The notes under the pieces were generated by a model. That model did no database searches. It worked only from the letters and a program-made list of their open reading frames with translations, and had not been told where the DNA came from. Positions 55,972 through 64,000 of a stretch of DNA of 64,000 nucleotides are shown in pieces. The DNA is taken from NCBI GenBank assembly GCA_050291365.1, contig JBNKJS010000017.1:1-64000 (forward strand). Reading direction: 5' to 3'. Source of the stretch: JAAGZL01 sp050291365 (lineage in GTDB: Bacteria > Pseudomonadota > Gammaproteobacteria > Chromatiales > Chromatiaceae). The position numbers and the translations under genes are program-made. Position 1 is the first letter of the stretch; each line of letters begins with the position of its first letter.

Positions 55972-56709
55972 TTATTCATTTTTCCCAGAACATCTCTTTG
56001 ACTTGCGCCCTTGAGCTGCGCTCAGGATTCCGCGTACAATATTGATCTCATCCTGATCCGGTCTGGCCCGGAAGAACATGCGCCTTAAGCGTCGCTGTAA
56101 CTTATCTGACTGACGCGGGTCGGAGAAGCCGATATCCTGCATCGCCTGCTCCAGATGTTGGTATAGGCCCTCCAGCTCCTCTGCGCTTGCCACATCCAGT
56201 CGCTCTGGTTGCTCTCCACTCTGATTTAAAGAGGCCATATGCAGCTCATAGGTCAGCACCTGAACCGCCTGGGAGAGATTCAGCGAGCTGTACTCCTCAT
56301 TTGCCGGGATATGGGCCAGTAGATGACAACGGTCCAGCTCGCTATTGGACAGGCCTGAGCTCTCCCTGCCGAATATGATCGCCACCTCCCCGTGTTGCGC
56401 CTCGCCCAGAAGCTGCTGGGCACACTCTCTGGGATTGACCTGGGGCCAGTTGACACTACGCAATCTGGCGCTTGCCCCCACCACCATGCGACAGCCCTGC
56501 AGGGCCTCGTCCAGGGTGGCGCAGACCCGGGCTCGCTGTAGCAGATCATCTGCCCCAGAGGCCCGGTCTGTGGCCTCAGCGCTGGGATAGCGTTTAGGCT
56601 GAACCAGGTACAACCGTTCAAGACACATGTTTTTCATGGCACGCGCCACAGCGCCGATGTTTCCGGGGTGGGTAGTACCGATCAGGACTATTCTGATATT
56701 GCTGAGCAT
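55972..56709 (-). CDS. trmJ: tRNA (Cm32/Um32) 2'-O-methyltransferase TrmJ
   Basis: 245 residues, SPOUT-fold enzyme methylating position 32 of several tRNAs. N-terminal IRIVLIGTTHPGNIGAVARA (about 5-24), IIFGRESSGLSNSEL (about 115-129) and the C-terminal knot SSLNLSQAVQVLTYEL are present. It precedes cysE-iscR and diverges from suhB, the usual gamma order. Confidence 0.95.
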   Translation of the reverse strand: MLSNIRIVLIGTTHPGNIGAVARAMKNMCLERLYLVQPKRYPSAEATDRASGADDLLQRARVCATLDEALQGCRMVVGASARLRSVNWPQVNPRECAQQLLGEAQHGEVAIIFGRESSGLSNSELDRCHLLAHIPANEEYSSLNLSQAVQVLTYELHMASLNQSGEQPERLDVASAEELEGLYQHLEQAMQDIGFSDPRQSDKLQRRLRRMFFRARPDQDEINIVRGILSAAQGRKSKRCSGKNE

Positions 56710-56810
56710 GGGGTCGAAGATTACATCATAAATCCAATGAAGTCATAGCATCACAAACTCTGACGAAAAAACCTTTTAACTAACCTGTAGTTGATGTATC
56801 TTTGCCGCCC

Positions 56811-57608
56811 ATGCACCCAATGATCAACATCGCAGTACGCGCGGCCCGTAGCGCAGGTAATATCCTGACACGCTATTTCGAGCACACCGACACCCTGACC
56901 GTAACAGAGAAGAACAAGAATGAGTTTGTCTCTGAGGTGGATAAGGCGGCTGAAGAGGCCATTATCGAGGTCCTGCGCAAATCCTACCCAGACCACTCCA
57001 TACTGGGCGAAGAGAGCGGCAGCCATAAAGGCAACGACTACCAATGGGTGATAGACCCACTGGATGGAACCACAAACTACCTGCGTGGACAGCCACATTT
57101 CTCTATCTCAATCGCCCTCAAGTTTCAGGGCCAGCTTGAGCACGGCGTCATCTACGATCCTCTACGGGAAGAGATGTTCAGCGCCACTCGTGGTGCAGGC
57201 GCCTTTCTCAACGACCGGCGTATGCGTGTTACCCAACGCAAGGGACTGGATGGGGCGTTGATCGGAACCGGCTTTCCCTATCGGGACCACAGCCAGTTGG
57301 ATGCCTACCTGGGCATGTTGCGAGATATGATTACCGATACCGCCGGCATACGCCGCCCCGGCTCCGCCGCCCTGGATTTTGCCTATGTGGCCGCAGGCCG
57401 CCTGGATGGATTCTGGGAACTGGGACTCTCTGAATGGGACTTCGCCGCCGGCGCCCTGCTGGTTAAAGAGGCGGGGGGCACAGTCACCGATATTGGTGGT
57501 GGTGATCGCTATCTGGAATCAGGAAATGTGATTGCTGGCGGTCTCAAGACCCATGCCGCCATGTTGAAGTTGATCAAGCCCCATCTGAACGAACACATCA
57601 GGTATTAA
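56811..57608 (+). CDS. suhB: Inositol-1-monophosphatase SuhB
   Basis: 265 residues, Mg-dependent phosphatase of the IMPase family, also a ribosomal-RNA antitermination factor in Escherichia coli. Metal motif DPLDGTTNYLRG (about 84-95) and C-terminal WDFAAGALLVKEAGG (about 213-227). ATG 56811 gives MHPMINIAVRAARSAGN, the family start; the earlier TTG has no support. Confidence 0.95.
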   Translation: MHPMINIAVRAARSAGNILTRYFEHTDTLTVTEKNKNEFVSEVDKAAEEAIIEVLRKSYPDHSILGEESGSHKGNDYQWVIDPLDGTTNYLRGQPHFSISIALKFQGQLEHGVIYDPLREEMFSATRGAGAFLNDRRMRVTQRKGLDGALIGTGFPYRDHSQLDAYLGMLRDMITDTAGIRRPGSAALDFAYVAAGRLDGFWELGLSEWDFAAGALLVKEAGGTVTDIGGGDRYLESGNVIAGGLKTHAAMLKLIKPHLNEHIRY

Positions 57609-57621
57609 AACAACACCAACG

Positions 57622-57651
57622 AAAATCGCCCGCAGGAGCGGGCTCCTACAG
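57622..57651. repeat. Half REP element (GGAGCGGGCTCCTACA family)
   Basis: AATCGCCCGCAGGAGCGGGC followed by TCCTACAG shortly after the suhB stop; the right half of the element seen at 48313-48378. Its internal palindrome CCCGC...GCGGG may act as a 3' hairpin for suhB. Confidence 0.6.
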
Positions 57652-57806
57652 TTATTCGAAGGTCCTTGGTCTTATTATTAAGATTCAAAATCGCGACCCA
57701 GTACAAAACCTCAGTAGTTTATTTCCTATATCATACATGGGGTTAAAGATTGGCTAACGGATGCCGCTAGCAGTAATGAAGATCACAACAAAAGGCAATT
57801 AGTCTC

Positions 57807-58040
57807 ATGACTGACAGGAAAAAACCTACTGTATTGACCGATACAGCGCTTGAGATGGTTATGCGGGATGTTATCGACTCTATGTGCGAATACTCTCTGG
57901 AGTCAGGATTCCAGCCATCAGACGGCGGTTTTAAGATTATTGAGATATATCCTGCTCATAAGGAAAGCAGTGCCGTCTTGCAGCCTCATAAAGATAGCGA
58001 GATTATAGAGTTTCCTAATCTGCGCCGAGCTACTGGTTAA
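57807..58040 (+). CDS. Small hypothetical protein
   Basis: 77 residues, soluble, no signal or TM. N-terminal half helical (TDTALEMVMRDVIDSMCEY), C-terminal half polar (HKDSEIIEFPNLRRATG). Family not recognised. The SD site is weak (AAAGG, about 14 nt off). Convergent with hemN, 13 bp apart. Reality is moderately supported by the clean gap it fills. Confidence 0.5.
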   Translation: MTDRKKPTVLTDTALEMVMRDVIDSMCEYSLESGFQPSDGGFKIIEIYPAHKESSAVLQPHKDSEIIEFPNLRRATG

Positions 58041-58053
58041 ACACCGATCTTCA

Positions 58054-59439
58054 CTAGATAACCCGCGAAAAGTTCTTCTGCTGCGTCGCTGGCGGCAGAT
58101 ACTTATCAAACTCCATACAGATATTTCTAATCAGCAGTCGTCCCCGCGGCATAACCCTGATGCCTGAAGCGTCCATCTCCAGCAGTCCATCCTGCTGCAT
58201 GGATTCCAGTCGCTTTAACTCATCCGCGAAATAGTCCTTGAAGTTGATCCCCCAGGCCTGCTCCACCCTTGCGTAGTCCAGTTTGAAATGGCAGATAAGA
58301 CGGGTGATAACATCACGCCTGAGTTCATCATCACTATTCAGTTCGATACCCCGGAAGATGGGTAGCCTGCCAGCATCTATCTCCTGGGAATACTCATCCA
58401 TGGTGCGGATATTCTGGCTATAGGTGGGTCCCACCATGCCGATGGAGGTTATGCCCATAGCCACCAGATCACATTCTGAATGGGTGGAGTAACCCTGGAA
58501 GTTGCGATATAGGGTGCCGTCACGCTGAGCCTTGGCCAGCTCATCGTCTGGACGGGCAAAGTGATCCATGCCGATAAATACATAACCTGCAGCTGTCAGA
58601 TGTTCAATGGTCATATTGAGGATATCCAGCTTCTCCTGGGGAGACGGGAGATCCTCTTCATTAATCCTGCGCTGGGGCATAAACATCTTTGGCAGATGGG
58701 CATAGTTGAAGACCGAGAGCCGATCCGGCCCTACCTCTATGATCCGGTCCAGGGTCTTGGCAAAGCTATCTACCGTCTGAAAAGAGAGCCCATAGATCAG
58801 ATCGATACTGATGGAGCGAAAACCTTCATCCCGCGCTGCCTGGAGTACCGCCATGGTCTGCTCTTCAGACTGGATACGGTTGACCGCACGCTGCACCTTG
58901 GGATCAAAGTCCTGTACCCCCAAACTCATGCGGTTGAAGCCAATCTCGCGCAACAGGGCAATAGTATCTGCCCTGGCCTCGCGCGGATCGATTTCGATTG
59001 AGTACTCCCCGCTGTCATCATCCGCCAGATTGAAGTGTTCCCCTGTTACCCGCATCAACTCACGCATCTCATCATGACTGATAAAGGTCGGGGTGCCACC
59101 ACCCCAGTGCAACTGCTCTACCTTCCTGCTGCGATCAAACAGCTCACCCTGCATAGCGATCTCTTTATACAGGCGCTGCAGGTAGGGATGGGCCTGGTCG
59201 CGATCCTTGGTCACTACCTTGTTGCAGGCGCAGTAGAAGCATACGGTGTCGCAAAACGGGATATGGAAATAGAGAGAGAGTGGACCGCCATCGGCATTGG
59301 TCTTTGCAGCCATCTCACGATACTGTTGCTCGCCAAATTCCTCATGGAACTGGGGTGCGGTTGGATAGGAGGTATAACGCGGGCCCGCGTAGTCGTACTT
59401 TTCAATAAGCTCCTGATCGAAAACCAGTGTCTGGTCCAT
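58054..59439 (-). CDS. hemN: Oxygen-independent coproporphyrinogen III dehydrogenase
   Basis: 461 residues, radical SAM enzyme converting coproporphyrinogen III to protoporphyrinogen IX without O2. Cluster motif FCDTVCFYCAC (C-x3-C-x2-C, about 63-71), RYTSYPTAPQF N-terminal block, and HWGGGTPTF (about 110-118). True HemN by length and the N-terminal arm rather than HemW. Confidence 0.96.
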   Translation of the reverse strand: MDQTLVFDQELIEKYDYAGPRYTSYPTAPQFHEEFGEQQYREMAAKTNADGGPLSLYFHIPFCDTVCFYCACNKVVTKDRDQAHPYLQRLYKEIAMQGELFDRSRKVEQLHWGGGTPTFISHDEMRELMRVTGEHFNLADDDSGEYSIEIDPREARADTIALLREIGFNRMSLGVQDFDPKVQRAVNRIQSEEQTMAVLQAARDEGFRSISIDLIYGLSFQTVDSFAKTLDRIIEVGPDRLSVFNYAHLPKMFMPQRRINEEDLPSPQEKLDILNMTIEHLTAAGYVFIGMDHFARPDDELAKAQRDGTLYRNFQGYSTHSECDLVAMGITSIGMVGPTYSQNIRTMDEYSQEIDAGRLPIFRGIELNSDDELRRDVITRLICHFKLDYARVEQAWGINFKDYFADELKRLESMQQDGLLEMDASGIRVMPRGRLLIRNICMEFDKYLPPATQQKNFSRVI

Positions 59440-59558
59440 TCAAAATTCCTCAAACCTTCATGTCTATTTATATTTTGTAAAGAACATCTGATTAACTCAG
59501 AGGCCCTTTCTATTTCCGTGCCTTGATAAAGCCATGGACGGTTTTTATCAGGACTGAC

Positions 59559-60482
59559 TCAACCGGCATCGCCCGCACAAAAAATTGATCTGTATTGCAC
59601 CAGTTGCTCAGCTGTCAGCATGAATACCCCATCCCCACCACGCTCAAACTCCAGCCATAGGAAGGGTACCTGAGGATAACGCTCCTGCAATGCCTCGTCA
59701 CTCAGGCCAACTTCAGCCACCATAATACCACCAGGCTTAAGATAGCTGGAGGCCTGTTGTAGCAACGGAATGACAATATCCAGGCCGGCATCGCCAGCCT
59801 CAAGCCCCAATGCCGGTTCCTTATGATACTCCTGTGGAAGGGTCTGCATCTGGCTATGACTTACGTATGGTGGATTGCTGACGATGATATCGTATTGCTT
59901 CTCTTCCAGGGCAGCAAAAAGATCTGACTGTATAGCGGTTACCCGCCCCTGCAGACCATGCTGTTGGATGTTTCTCTCTGCGACTTGAATGGCCTCTGGC
60001 GAAACATCCACCAGATCCACCTCCGCTTGTGGGAAGCCATAGGCGCAGGCAATACCGATACAGCCGCTGCCGGTGCACATATCCAGCACCCTGAACACCC
60101 GCCCAGGATCAATCCAGGGTTCAAACCCGTTATCGATCAACTCGGCAATGGGTGACCGCGGCACCAGCACACTCTCATCTACATAGAACGAGAGACCGGC
60201 AAAGGTGGCATTGTTGGTTAGATAGGCAGCTGGCAGCCGTTCATTGACGCGCCGATGAAACATCTCCAGTATCGCTGCCTTTTCTCCAGCAGTGAGTCTG
60301 CTCTGAAGATAAGCCTGTGGCAGATCGTGCTGTAGATTGAGCGCATGGAGCACCAGAGCGGCGGACTCATCCAGGGCATTGTCCGTGCCGTGTCCAAAAA
60401 AAAGACCCTCAGCAGAGAAGCTGCTGGCGCCCCAGCGGATGAAATCCAGCATGGTCTCCAGCGACTCGGTGTCCCAGTTCAT
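59559..60482 (-). CDS. prmB: Ribosomal protein uL3 glutamine N5-methyltransferase
   Basis: 307 residues. SAM motif VLDMCTGSGCIGIACAYGFP (about 135-154) and catalytic NPPY in DIIVSNPPYVSHSQM (about 204-218); N-terminal helical domain ETLLDFIRW-like. PrmB rather than PrmC by the N-terminal region and length. Confidence 0.92.
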   Translation of the reverse strand: MNWDTESLETMLDFIRWGASSFSAEGLFFGHGTDNALDESAALVLHALNLQHDLPQAYLQSRLTAGEKAAILEMFHRRVNERLPAAYLTNNATFAGLSFYVDESVLVPRSPIAELIDNGFEPWIDPGRVFRVLDMCTGSGCIGIACAYGFPQAEVDLVDVSPEAIQVAERNIQQHGLQGRVTAIQSDLFAALEEKQYDIIVSNPPYVSHSQMQTLPQEYHKEPALGLEAGDAGLDIVIPLLQQASSYLKPGGIMVAEVGLSDEALQERYPQVPFLWLEFERGGDGVFMLTAEQLVQYRSIFCAGDAG

Positions 60483-60549
60483 TGACTCAACCTTCGATTA
60501 AGCATTAACGTGAACCAGGATAACTGCTGTCCGGGTCTTATTGACTACC

Positions 60550-61026
60550 TCAGGCAAGTGCTGGTTTAGCGGCCCGGGCGGCAAAACAGCCTCCCTCGGA
60601 CTTATTACAACCACCAACTTCCATGCCACCACGGTGAACCAGATTCTCTAGAGAGATACCGCCGAGAAAATCATGGATCTCTTTACTCAGTTCGTCCCAC
60701 AGATTGTGGGTCAAACAAGCCTCACCTTCTTGGCAATCCCTATTGCCACTGCATCTGGTGAATTCAACCCACTCGTCAACTGCGCAAACAATATCAGCTA
60801 TGGTGATTTCACCCGCGTGCATACCCAGATAATAGCCTCCGCCAGGGCCACGCACACCCTTTACCAATCCTTTGGAACGTAAACCTGCAAATAACTGCTC
60901 AAGATAAGAGAGGGAGATACCCTGTGTCTCAGAAATCTCTGCCAAGGTTACCGCTTTGTCGCCACCGTGCAGAGCTAGATCAAGCATTGCTGTGACTGCA
61001 TACCGACCTTTTGTTGAAAGTCTCAT
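60550..61026 (-). CDS. Second IscR-like Rrf2 regulator
   Basis: 158 residues, closely similar to IscR (MRLSTKGRYAVTAMLDLALH start, ISLSYLEQLFAGLRSKGLVK helix-turn-helix region). All cluster ligands are kept: CSGNRDCQEGEAC (C-x5-C-x5-C, about 92-104) and LTH. The C-terminus differs, with extra cysteines (GGCNKSEGGC). Not part of an isc operon; upstream gene neighbours are a thioredoxin and adk. Probably a paralogue sensing Fe-S or redox state with its own targets. Confidence 0.92.
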   Translation of the reverse strand: MRLSTKGRYAVTAMLDLALHGGDKAVTLAEISETQGISLSYLEQLFAGLRSKGLVKGVRGPGGGYYLGMHAGEITIADIVCAVDEWVEFTRCSGNRDCQEGEACLTHNLWDELSKEIHDFLGGISLENLVHRGGMEVGGCNKSEGGCFAARAAKPALA

Positions 61027-61235
61027 ACTAAAATACCTGCTAACATTTAATGTGGAAGAATTTCCTACCTATTTGCTATAGTATTACAACCTAGCATTTC
61101 ACACATGAAACTTCCAATTGTTATTCCCTACAACAGCCGTGTTTTTTGACATTACTCATAAACATACACCACTAAGCCATTGGTGGCAAATGCTTATAAT
61201 TAATTGAATCTATTGATTATCTTGCCTAATACAGA

Positions 61236-61622
61236 CTAAGCATCCTCAGAATCCTGCCCTTCAGCAATCTGCTTGTGCACTTCGGCCATATCAAGCTCAG
61301 ATGCGCGCTGGATCAGATCCTTCAATCCGGATTCAGGCAAGGCTCCTGGCTGGCTGAATATAATCACTTTTTCCCTAAAAATCATGAGGGTAGGAATAGA
61401 TCTGATCTGAAAATGAGCAGCTATACCCTGTTGTTCCTCAGTGTTTACCTTGGCAAACACTATATCCTCATGCTCCCCTGCGACCTTTTCATAGGTCGGC
61501 GCAAATGAACGACATGGCCCACACCAAGGTGCCCAGTAATCCACGATAACAAAATCATTCTTGGTTACTGTATCTTCAAAATTCTCTTCTGTGAGTTCTA
61601 CTACTGCCACTGGATGCTCCAT
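61236..61622 (-). CDS. Thioredoxin family protein
   Basis: 128 residues with redox motif WCGPC in VIVDYWAPWCGPCRSFAPTY (about 28-47) and the cis-Pro loop SIPTLMIF. C-terminal extension (about 105-128, ELDMAEVHKQIAEGQDSEDA) goes beyond a minimal thioredoxin. ATG 61622 chosen; an open frame 21 codons longer has no SD site and an unlikely N-terminus. Terminator of adk lies before it, so it is a separate unit. Confidence 0.9.
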   Translation of the reverse strand: MEHPVAVVELTEENFEDTVTKNDFVIVDYWAPWCGPCRSFAPTYEKVAGEHEDIVFAKVNTEEQQGIAAHFQIRSIPTLMIFREKVIIFSQPGALPESGLKDLIQRASELDMAEVHKQIAEGQDSEDA

Positions 61623-61713
61623 GTTGGACAAAATAAAGTGGGCAATTCTAGCAGAAAAAGTGCAGAAATTGATACTTCTCAGCAAATTTCAGCCACAACG
61701 CCGTGATTTTAGC

Positions 61714-61744
61714 AAAAAAAAGGGGAAGGAGTTTCCCCTTCCCC
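61714..61744 (-). terminator. adk terminator
   Basis: On the minus strand GGGGAAGG (61744-61737), loop GGAAACT, CCTTCCCC (61729-61722), then eight T. Lies 22 bp after the adk stop. Confidence 0.92.
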
Positions 61745-61766
61745 AATATCTTATCGCCTGGCTAGG

Positions 61767-62420
61767 TTAACCCAGTGCGGCAAATATGGCGTCGCGAATA
61801 TCTTGGACTCCGCCAACACCCTCAATCTTATGGTATTTTGGCGAATTCTCTTCACCGCTTTCTGCCCATTTAGAATAGAAGTTGATAAGAGGAGCGGTTT
61901 GGTCGTGATACACCTTAAGACGCGCCTTCACCGTCTCTTCCTGGTCATCGTCACGCTGAATAAGATCTTCACCGGTCTCATCATCCTTACCCTCAACCTT
62001 AGGCGGATTAAAGGTTACGTGATAGGTGCGGCCTGAAGCCAGATGGACCCGACGACCTGACATACGCTTGATGATCTCCTCATCAGGCACGTTAATCTCA
62101 ACCACTGCGTCAACTTCTACTCCAGCCTGTTGCAGCGCCTCAGCCTGGGGTATGGTGCGTGGAAAGCCATCAAACAGGAAGCCGTTAGCGCAATCATCTT
62201 CGGTAATGCGCTCTTTCACCATACCCATGATGATATCATCTGATACCAGGCCACCCTCATCCATAATTTTCTTGGCAGCAACACCTAGCTCACTCCCTGA
62301 CTTCACATGGGCGCGCAGCATATCGCCGGTAGAAATCTGAGGGATGTTGTACTTGTCTTTAATGTAGTTAGCCTGGGTACCTTTGCCTGCTCCAGGACCA
62401 CCTAGCAGTATTACTCTCAT
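61767..62420 (-). CDS. adk: Adenylate kinase
   Basis: 217 residues, long-type kinase with LID domain. P-loop GGPGAGKGTQA (about 7-17), NMP-binding TGDMLRAHVKSGSELG, FLFDGFPRTIPQAEAL (about 81-96) and LID region GRRVHLASGRTYHVTFNPPK. Catalyses 2 ADP to ATP and AMP. Confidence 0.98.
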   Translation of the reverse strand: MRVILLGGPGAGKGTQANYIKDKYNIPQISTGDMLRAHVKSGSELGVAAKKIMDEGGLVSDDIIMGMVKERITEDDCANGFLFDGFPRTIPQAEALQQAGVEVDAVVEINVPDEEIIKRMSGRRVHLASGRTYHVTFNPPKVEGKDDETGEDLIQRDDDQEETVKARLKVYHDQTAPLINFYSKWAESGEENSPKYHKIEGVGGVQDIRDAIFAALG

Positions 62421-62605
62421 AATGGCGATTCCTCTTGGTTATTTACTGTGTATTTATAGTTGTGATCTATCGAGTCTGCCATATGCCCAACATCTAGACC
62501 AGCTAAGCCTATCGATACGTTTATTTATACAATCTATTACTTTTTTTGGATAATAGATTGAACTGTCCCAGAAACAGTATCCATGGTAACTTTCACAGCC
62601 AGCGA

Positions 62606-63202
62606 ATGACTGAAAAAGCCATAAACCTTATAGTTGCACTGCCGCCCGAGGCCAAACCGATTAACCAGCATTTAAGTCTGGTCCGGGACAACCGTTATGA
62701 CCAGTTTCCCCTGTATCGAAATGGCCATATCAACCTGGTTATTTCCGGTTATGGAGTGCAAAACTCGGCCGCCGCCGCCACCTGGCTACACCAGACCAAT
62801 AACCGTAGAGCTGATGACATCTGGATCAACATAGGTATTGCTGGGCACCATAGCCATGATGTGGGGGCGCTCTTTCTGGCCAATATGATTGAAGATGTTA
62901 CCACTGGAGAGAGCTGGACCCTGGAGACGGGAGCCGGACTCCCCTGCCCTGGTGCAAAGATTTACTCGCTGGCTGAACCTGACGGCGACTACAACCTGGA
63001 TGGACTGGTGGAGATGGAGGCAGCCGGCTTTTACCGCTCTGCCCTGGAATGCACCACTCCTGATAGAATCTACTGTCTCAAGGTGGTCTCTGACAACAGG
63101 GACAACCCTACCGACAAAATAAATGGTAAGTATGTTTCACAGTTAATAAGAGAACACCTGTATCTGCTGGACGAACTGATAAGGATGGAGAGTAAACCAT
63201 GA
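62606..63202 (+). CDS. Nucleoside-phosphorylase-like protein (PNP/MTAN superfamily)
   Basis: 198 residues. NLIVALPPEAKPINQHL start, NIGIAGHHSHDVGALFLANM (about 92-111), and VEMEAAGFYRSALE (about 150-163), the last matching the VdMEaaa motif that binds the nucleoside ribose, place it in the 5'-methylthioadenosine/nucleoside phosphorylase superfamily. Short for the family; may cleave a modified nucleoside or futalosine-like substrate (inference). Overlaps the SDR gene by 4 bp. ATG 62606 is preferred on family grounds; SD weak. Confidence 0.75.
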   Translation: MTEKAINLIVALPPEAKPINQHLSLVRDNRYDQFPLYRNGHINLVISGYGVQNSAAAATWLHQTNNRRADDIWINIGIAGHHSHDVGALFLANMIEDVTTGESWTLETGAGLPCPGAKIYSLAEPDGDYNLDGLVEMEAAGFYRSALECTTPDRIYCLKVVSDNRDNPTDKINGKYVSQLIREHLYLLDELIRMESKP

Positions 63203-63915
63203 CAACAAGCAACAGGACCATCCTGGTAACCGGTGCAAGTCGCGGGATTGGCAAGGCCATAACCCACAGGCTGTTGAGTGAGTCCTGCCAGGTAATCGGC
63301 GTCAGCCGCAACCCAGAAAACACCGAAACCAATGGCTTGAAACCAGTTTCGATTGATCTGTCGCAGATCGACATACTTCCTGAGCAGATCAGCAAGGTTC
63401 GTAAGAACAACCCGGAGATAGATGCCATCATCTGCAATGCCGGATATGGCAGCTTTGGTTCTCTGGAAGAGTTCTCTCCCCAGCAGATCCAGCAGATGAT
63501 CAACCTGAATCTTACCAGCCAGATCCTGCTCATCCGGGAATTTCTTCCTCACCTCAAGGCCAAGGGTCATGGCGACATCATCCTAATGGGTTCAGAGGCG
63601 GCCCTAGCCGGCGGTAAGAAGGGTGTGGTCTACTGCGCCACCAAATTTGCTCTACGTGGAGCCGCTCAAGCCCTGCGGGATGAGTGTGCAACCAGCGGAG
63701 TTAGGGTAGGAATCATCAATCCCGGAATGGTGGATACGGAGTTCTTCTCCCAGACCTGGTTCAATCCCGGACCGGAACCGGATATGCATCTGATTGCAGA
63801 AGATGTGGCAGAGGCGGTGTGGCTAATGCTGTCGGCCAGAAATGGGGCCGCCATTGATGAGATCAATCTATCTCCCCAAAAGAGAGTGATAGAGTTTAAA
63901 AAAGAGAAGGCCTAG
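63199..63915 (+). CDS. Short-chain dehydrogenase/reductase
   Basis: 238 residues, classical SDR. Cofactor loop LVTGASRGIGKAI (about 9-21), NAGYGSFG (about 80-87), catalytic Ser in GSEAALAGG and YxxxK in YCATK (about 149-153). NAD(P)-dependent; substrate unknown. Start overlaps the preceding stop (ATGA), so the pair is coupled. The remaining 85 bp of the window hold no supported gene. Confidence 0.9.
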   Translation: MTTSNRTILVTGASRGIGKAITHRLLSESCQVIGVSRNPENTETNGLKPVSIDLSQIDILPEQISKVRKNNPEIDAIICNAGYGSFGSLEEFSPQQIQQMINLNLTSQILLIREFLPHLKAKGHGDIILMGSEAALAGGKKGVVYCATKFALRGAAQALRDECATSGVRVGIINPGMVDTEFFSQTWFNPGPEPDMHLIAEDVAEAVWLMLSARNGAAIDEINLSPQKRVIEFKKEKA

Positions 63916-64000
63916 GTATAAGTCGTAAGTCGTGGCTCCTAACCAGCCAGCTCTATTACCACTATCCCATCCCCATCCATCTGCCAGCGCAGATCAAAGT

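Overview
The window reads as the chromosome of a free-living or symbiotic sulfur-oxidising gammaproteobacterium. The basis is gamma-type gene order (tpiA-secG-tRNA-Leu-nuoA to N; suhB divergent from trmJ-cysE-iscRSUA-hscBA-fdx-iscX), a DsrL-type iron-sulfur flavoprotein normally found in dsr sulfur oxidisers, and many dispersed palindromic repeats. The species cannot be fixed from the sequence alone.

Layout. 0.2-6.1 kb (minus): pccB, methylmalonyl-CoA mutase and propionyl-CoA synthetase, a propionate-to-succinyl-CoA module with repeat palindromes between its genes. 6.5-8.4 kb (plus): a dsrL-like gene with a clear terminator. 8.6-16.7 kb: an accessory stretch with an LRV-repeat membrane protein, small unknown genes, thiopurine methyltransferase, a patatin/cPLA2-like lipoprotein, a truncated DUF2971 gene, a well-formed integron-type gene cassette with its attC site, and a long compound repeat array. 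16.8-31.8 kb (minus): the complete 14-subunit NADH dehydrogenase I locus with nuoC and nuoD separate, split by repeats between nuoK and nuoL. 32.1-33.4 kb: tRNA-Leu(GAG), secG, tpiA. 33.6-36.6 kb (plus): a PhnD-like periplasmic binding protein next to a GGDEF-EAL protein. 36.7-37.7 kb: a porin.

37.9-47.1 kb is an island-like block between a 95-bp imperfect direct repeat. The right copy is the 3' end of an intact DUF1015 gene and the left copy is an orphan fragment of the same end. Inside are a decayed and an intact copy of a glycosyltransferase-like gene, a radical SAM/SPASM gene, three P-loop sulfotransferases, an ABC exporter in a translationally coupled operon, and a GT4 glycosyltransferase. 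The best inference is synthesis and export of a sulfated surface or secreted glycoconjugate.

48.4-64 kb is mostly housekeeping: htpX, the full isc operon with a recognisable IscR-type operator over its promoter, cysE, trmJ, suhB, hemN, prmB, a second IscR-like Rrf2 regulator, a thioredoxin, adk, a nucleoside-phosphorylase-like gene and an SDR oxidoreductase.

The most interesting signals are the island with its duplicated DUF1015 3' end, the integron cassette whose neighbour is cut by a 70-bp palindromic element, the orphan dsrL, and the two IscR paralogues 6 kb apart.
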